A stretch of 6,798 nucleotides of DNA from Candidatus Altimarinota bacterium (GTDB lineage: Bacteria > Patescibacteriota > Gracilibacteria > JAHISY01): assembly GCA_023142645.1 (NCBI GenBank), contig JAGLJE010000141.1:1-6798 (forward strand), given 5' to 3'. Position numbers and translations under genes: made by a program. The first letter of the stretch is position 1, and each line of letters begins with the position of its first letter. Below are positions 6,426 through 6,798 of the stretch, one piece after another. Below the pieces are notes generated by a model, which saw only the letters and a program-made list of their open reading frames with translations, ran no database searches and was not told where the DNA came from.

Positions 6426-6454
6426 TTTATAACAGATAAATAGTTAAGTGGCAA
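6426..6454 (-). promoter_or_regulatory. Strong sigma70-type promoter reading leftward
   Basis: On the minus strand TTGCCA (6454-6449) and TATAAA (6431-6426) are separated by exactly 17 bp, each hexamer 5/6 to consensus, with a TGT extension before the -10. It is the best promoter in the window by consensus, yet no recognised gene follows it. Its -35 lies back to back with the plus-strand -35 at 6464, 9 bp apart. Confidence 0.5.
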
Positions 6455-6463
6455 GAGAAGCTA

Positions 6464-6493
6464 TTGGCTATTTCTAGATAAATCTGATAGAAT
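6464..6493 (+). promoter_or_regulatory. Candidate extended -10 promoter of the 6527 gene
   Basis: TTGGCT (6464-6469) and TAGAAT (6488-6493) are 18 bp apart, with TGA directly before the -10 hexamer. A start near 6500 leaves a ~27-nt A-rich leader without a Shine-Dalgarno sequence before the ATG at 6527. Confidence 0.5.
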
Positions 6494-6526
6494 GACAAGA
6501 ATCAAAAACTAATAATCAAACTAAAA

Positions 6527-6798
6527 ATGACTCACAAAACACAAAGCGTTCTCGCGCTACTGCTCGTAGTAACACTCACCTTCTGGCAACTGCCTCCCGC
6601 ACTCGCGGCATCGGTACTTGTCTTTAGCAATGAAGTCAACGAGCAGAATGCCAACAAGATGATACTCGACAATGATAATACCACTGGAGATATCACTTTA
6701 CAATTTGGTGGTTCTTTAGCTGAACAATTGTATTGGAATGCCACAGGAACTACTTTCGTCTTTACGGATGATTTGAATGTGACGGGTAATTTGGATGT
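6527..6798 (+). CDS. Secreted tail-fibre-like protein, N-terminal 90 residues
   Basis: The frame opens at ATG 6527 and runs off the right edge. Residues 1-27 are a signal peptide (MTHKTQ, hydrophobic core, cleavage after PPALA). Residues 44-90 ('KMILDNDNTTGDITLQFGG', then 'FTDDLNVTGNLD') line up with residues 203-253 of the 714-aa adhesin ('AFIIDDDNT...IALQFGN', then 'INDDVDIEGNLS'). This is the same repeat unit, so the two proteins are paralogous in this part. The present protein lacks the 'GKLLDSSS...PYAKN' leader module and enters the fibre repeat almost immediately after the signal peptide. It has its own promoter and is not part of the 1471-5690 operon. An extracellular adhesin or fibre role is inferred. 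Confidence 0.88.
   Translation, partial: MTHKTQSVLALLLVVTLTFWQLPPALAASVLVFSNEVNEQNANKMILDNDNTTGDITLQFGGSLAEQLYWNATGTTFVFTDDLNVTGNLD

Larger units (their letters stand above)
5691..6526. other. Long intergenic region with repeats and a candidate minus-strand unit
   Basis: Between the zinc-ribbon gene and the 6527 gene no strong coding sequence is visible on either strand. The region holds four direct repeat copies (5756, 5787, 5879, 5991), a minus-strand terminator-like hairpin (5904-5960), a minus-strand promoter (6426-6454) and a plus-strand promoter (6464-6493). I recognise nothing in 5807-5878. No convincing terminator follows the TAA at 5690. Confidence 0.75.

Noticed and set aside
6276..6437. 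Plus-strand open stretch ending '...KTIYFITDK'
   Set aside because: It has only a TTG as possible start, about 48 codons, no ribosome-binding site, and no similarity that I recognise.
5691..6526. Known structural RNA (tmRNA, RNase P RNA, SRP RNA, 6S RNA) in the gap
   Set aside because: None of the conserved motifs of those RNAs is visible on either strand; only an unassigned transcript is proposed.
1..6798. Alternative genetic code (UGA as glycine or tryptophan)
   Set aside because: No in-frame TGA interrupts or extends any of the five confident genes, and known motifs keep Gly as GGN; the standard code explains everything.

Overview
The window is moderately AT-rich bacterial DNA dominated by secreted and cell-surface proteins. 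The architectures are an SLH-domain protein, a Cys-rich disulfide repeat joined to a Gly-Ser linker, and phage tail-fibre-like proteins with 'LQFG...DD...GNL' modules. This mix is common in candidate phyla radiation (Patescibacteria) genomes such as Peregrinibacteria-like lineages, but the assignment is an inference from style and not a marker-based call. All complete genes end in TAA and contain no in-frame TGA, so the standard bacterial code fits and a UGA-Gly code is not indicated. None of the five well-supported genes has a clear Shine-Dalgarno sequence; starts sit behind short A/T-rich leaders.

Layout: (1) positions 1-953, minus strand: an SLH-domain protein whose C-terminus lies beyond the left edge. 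(2) positions 954-1470: a divergent regulatory region with two candidate extended -10 promoters and seven direct copies of a ~20-bp repeat (consensus ATTCACCTTTAAGTGAGTAA). Six of these form two triplets with 22-23 bp periodicity. (3) positions 1471-5690, plus strand: a likely operon. It encodes a membrane-anchored Cys-rich/beta-domain surface protein, a secreted 714-aa tail-fibre-like adhesin overlapping it by 8 nt, and, after 46 nt, an IS1595-type transposase N-terminus (zinc ribbon plus helix-turn-helix) with a charged tail replacing the DDE nuclease domain. (4) positions 5691-6526: an apparent 'gap' with four more repeat copies in the same orientation and a candidate hidden minus-strand transcription unit. 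That unit has a near-consensus promoter at 6426-6454 and a hairpin plus U-tract at 5904-5960 that pairs properly only on the minus strand. (5) from 6527, plus strand: the start of a second tail-fibre-like secreted protein, related to the 714-aa protein, running off the right edge.

How it may work: the operon appears to display an anchored stalk-like protein together with a tail-fibre-like adhesin. The third protein looks like a domesticated transposase DNA-binding module, which would make it a candidate regulator. The flanking direct repeats, one triplet of which abuts the operon's promoter, are attractive but unproven candidate binding sites. Surface-protein display at the cell envelope is the common theme of every confidently called gene except the zinc-ribbon protein.
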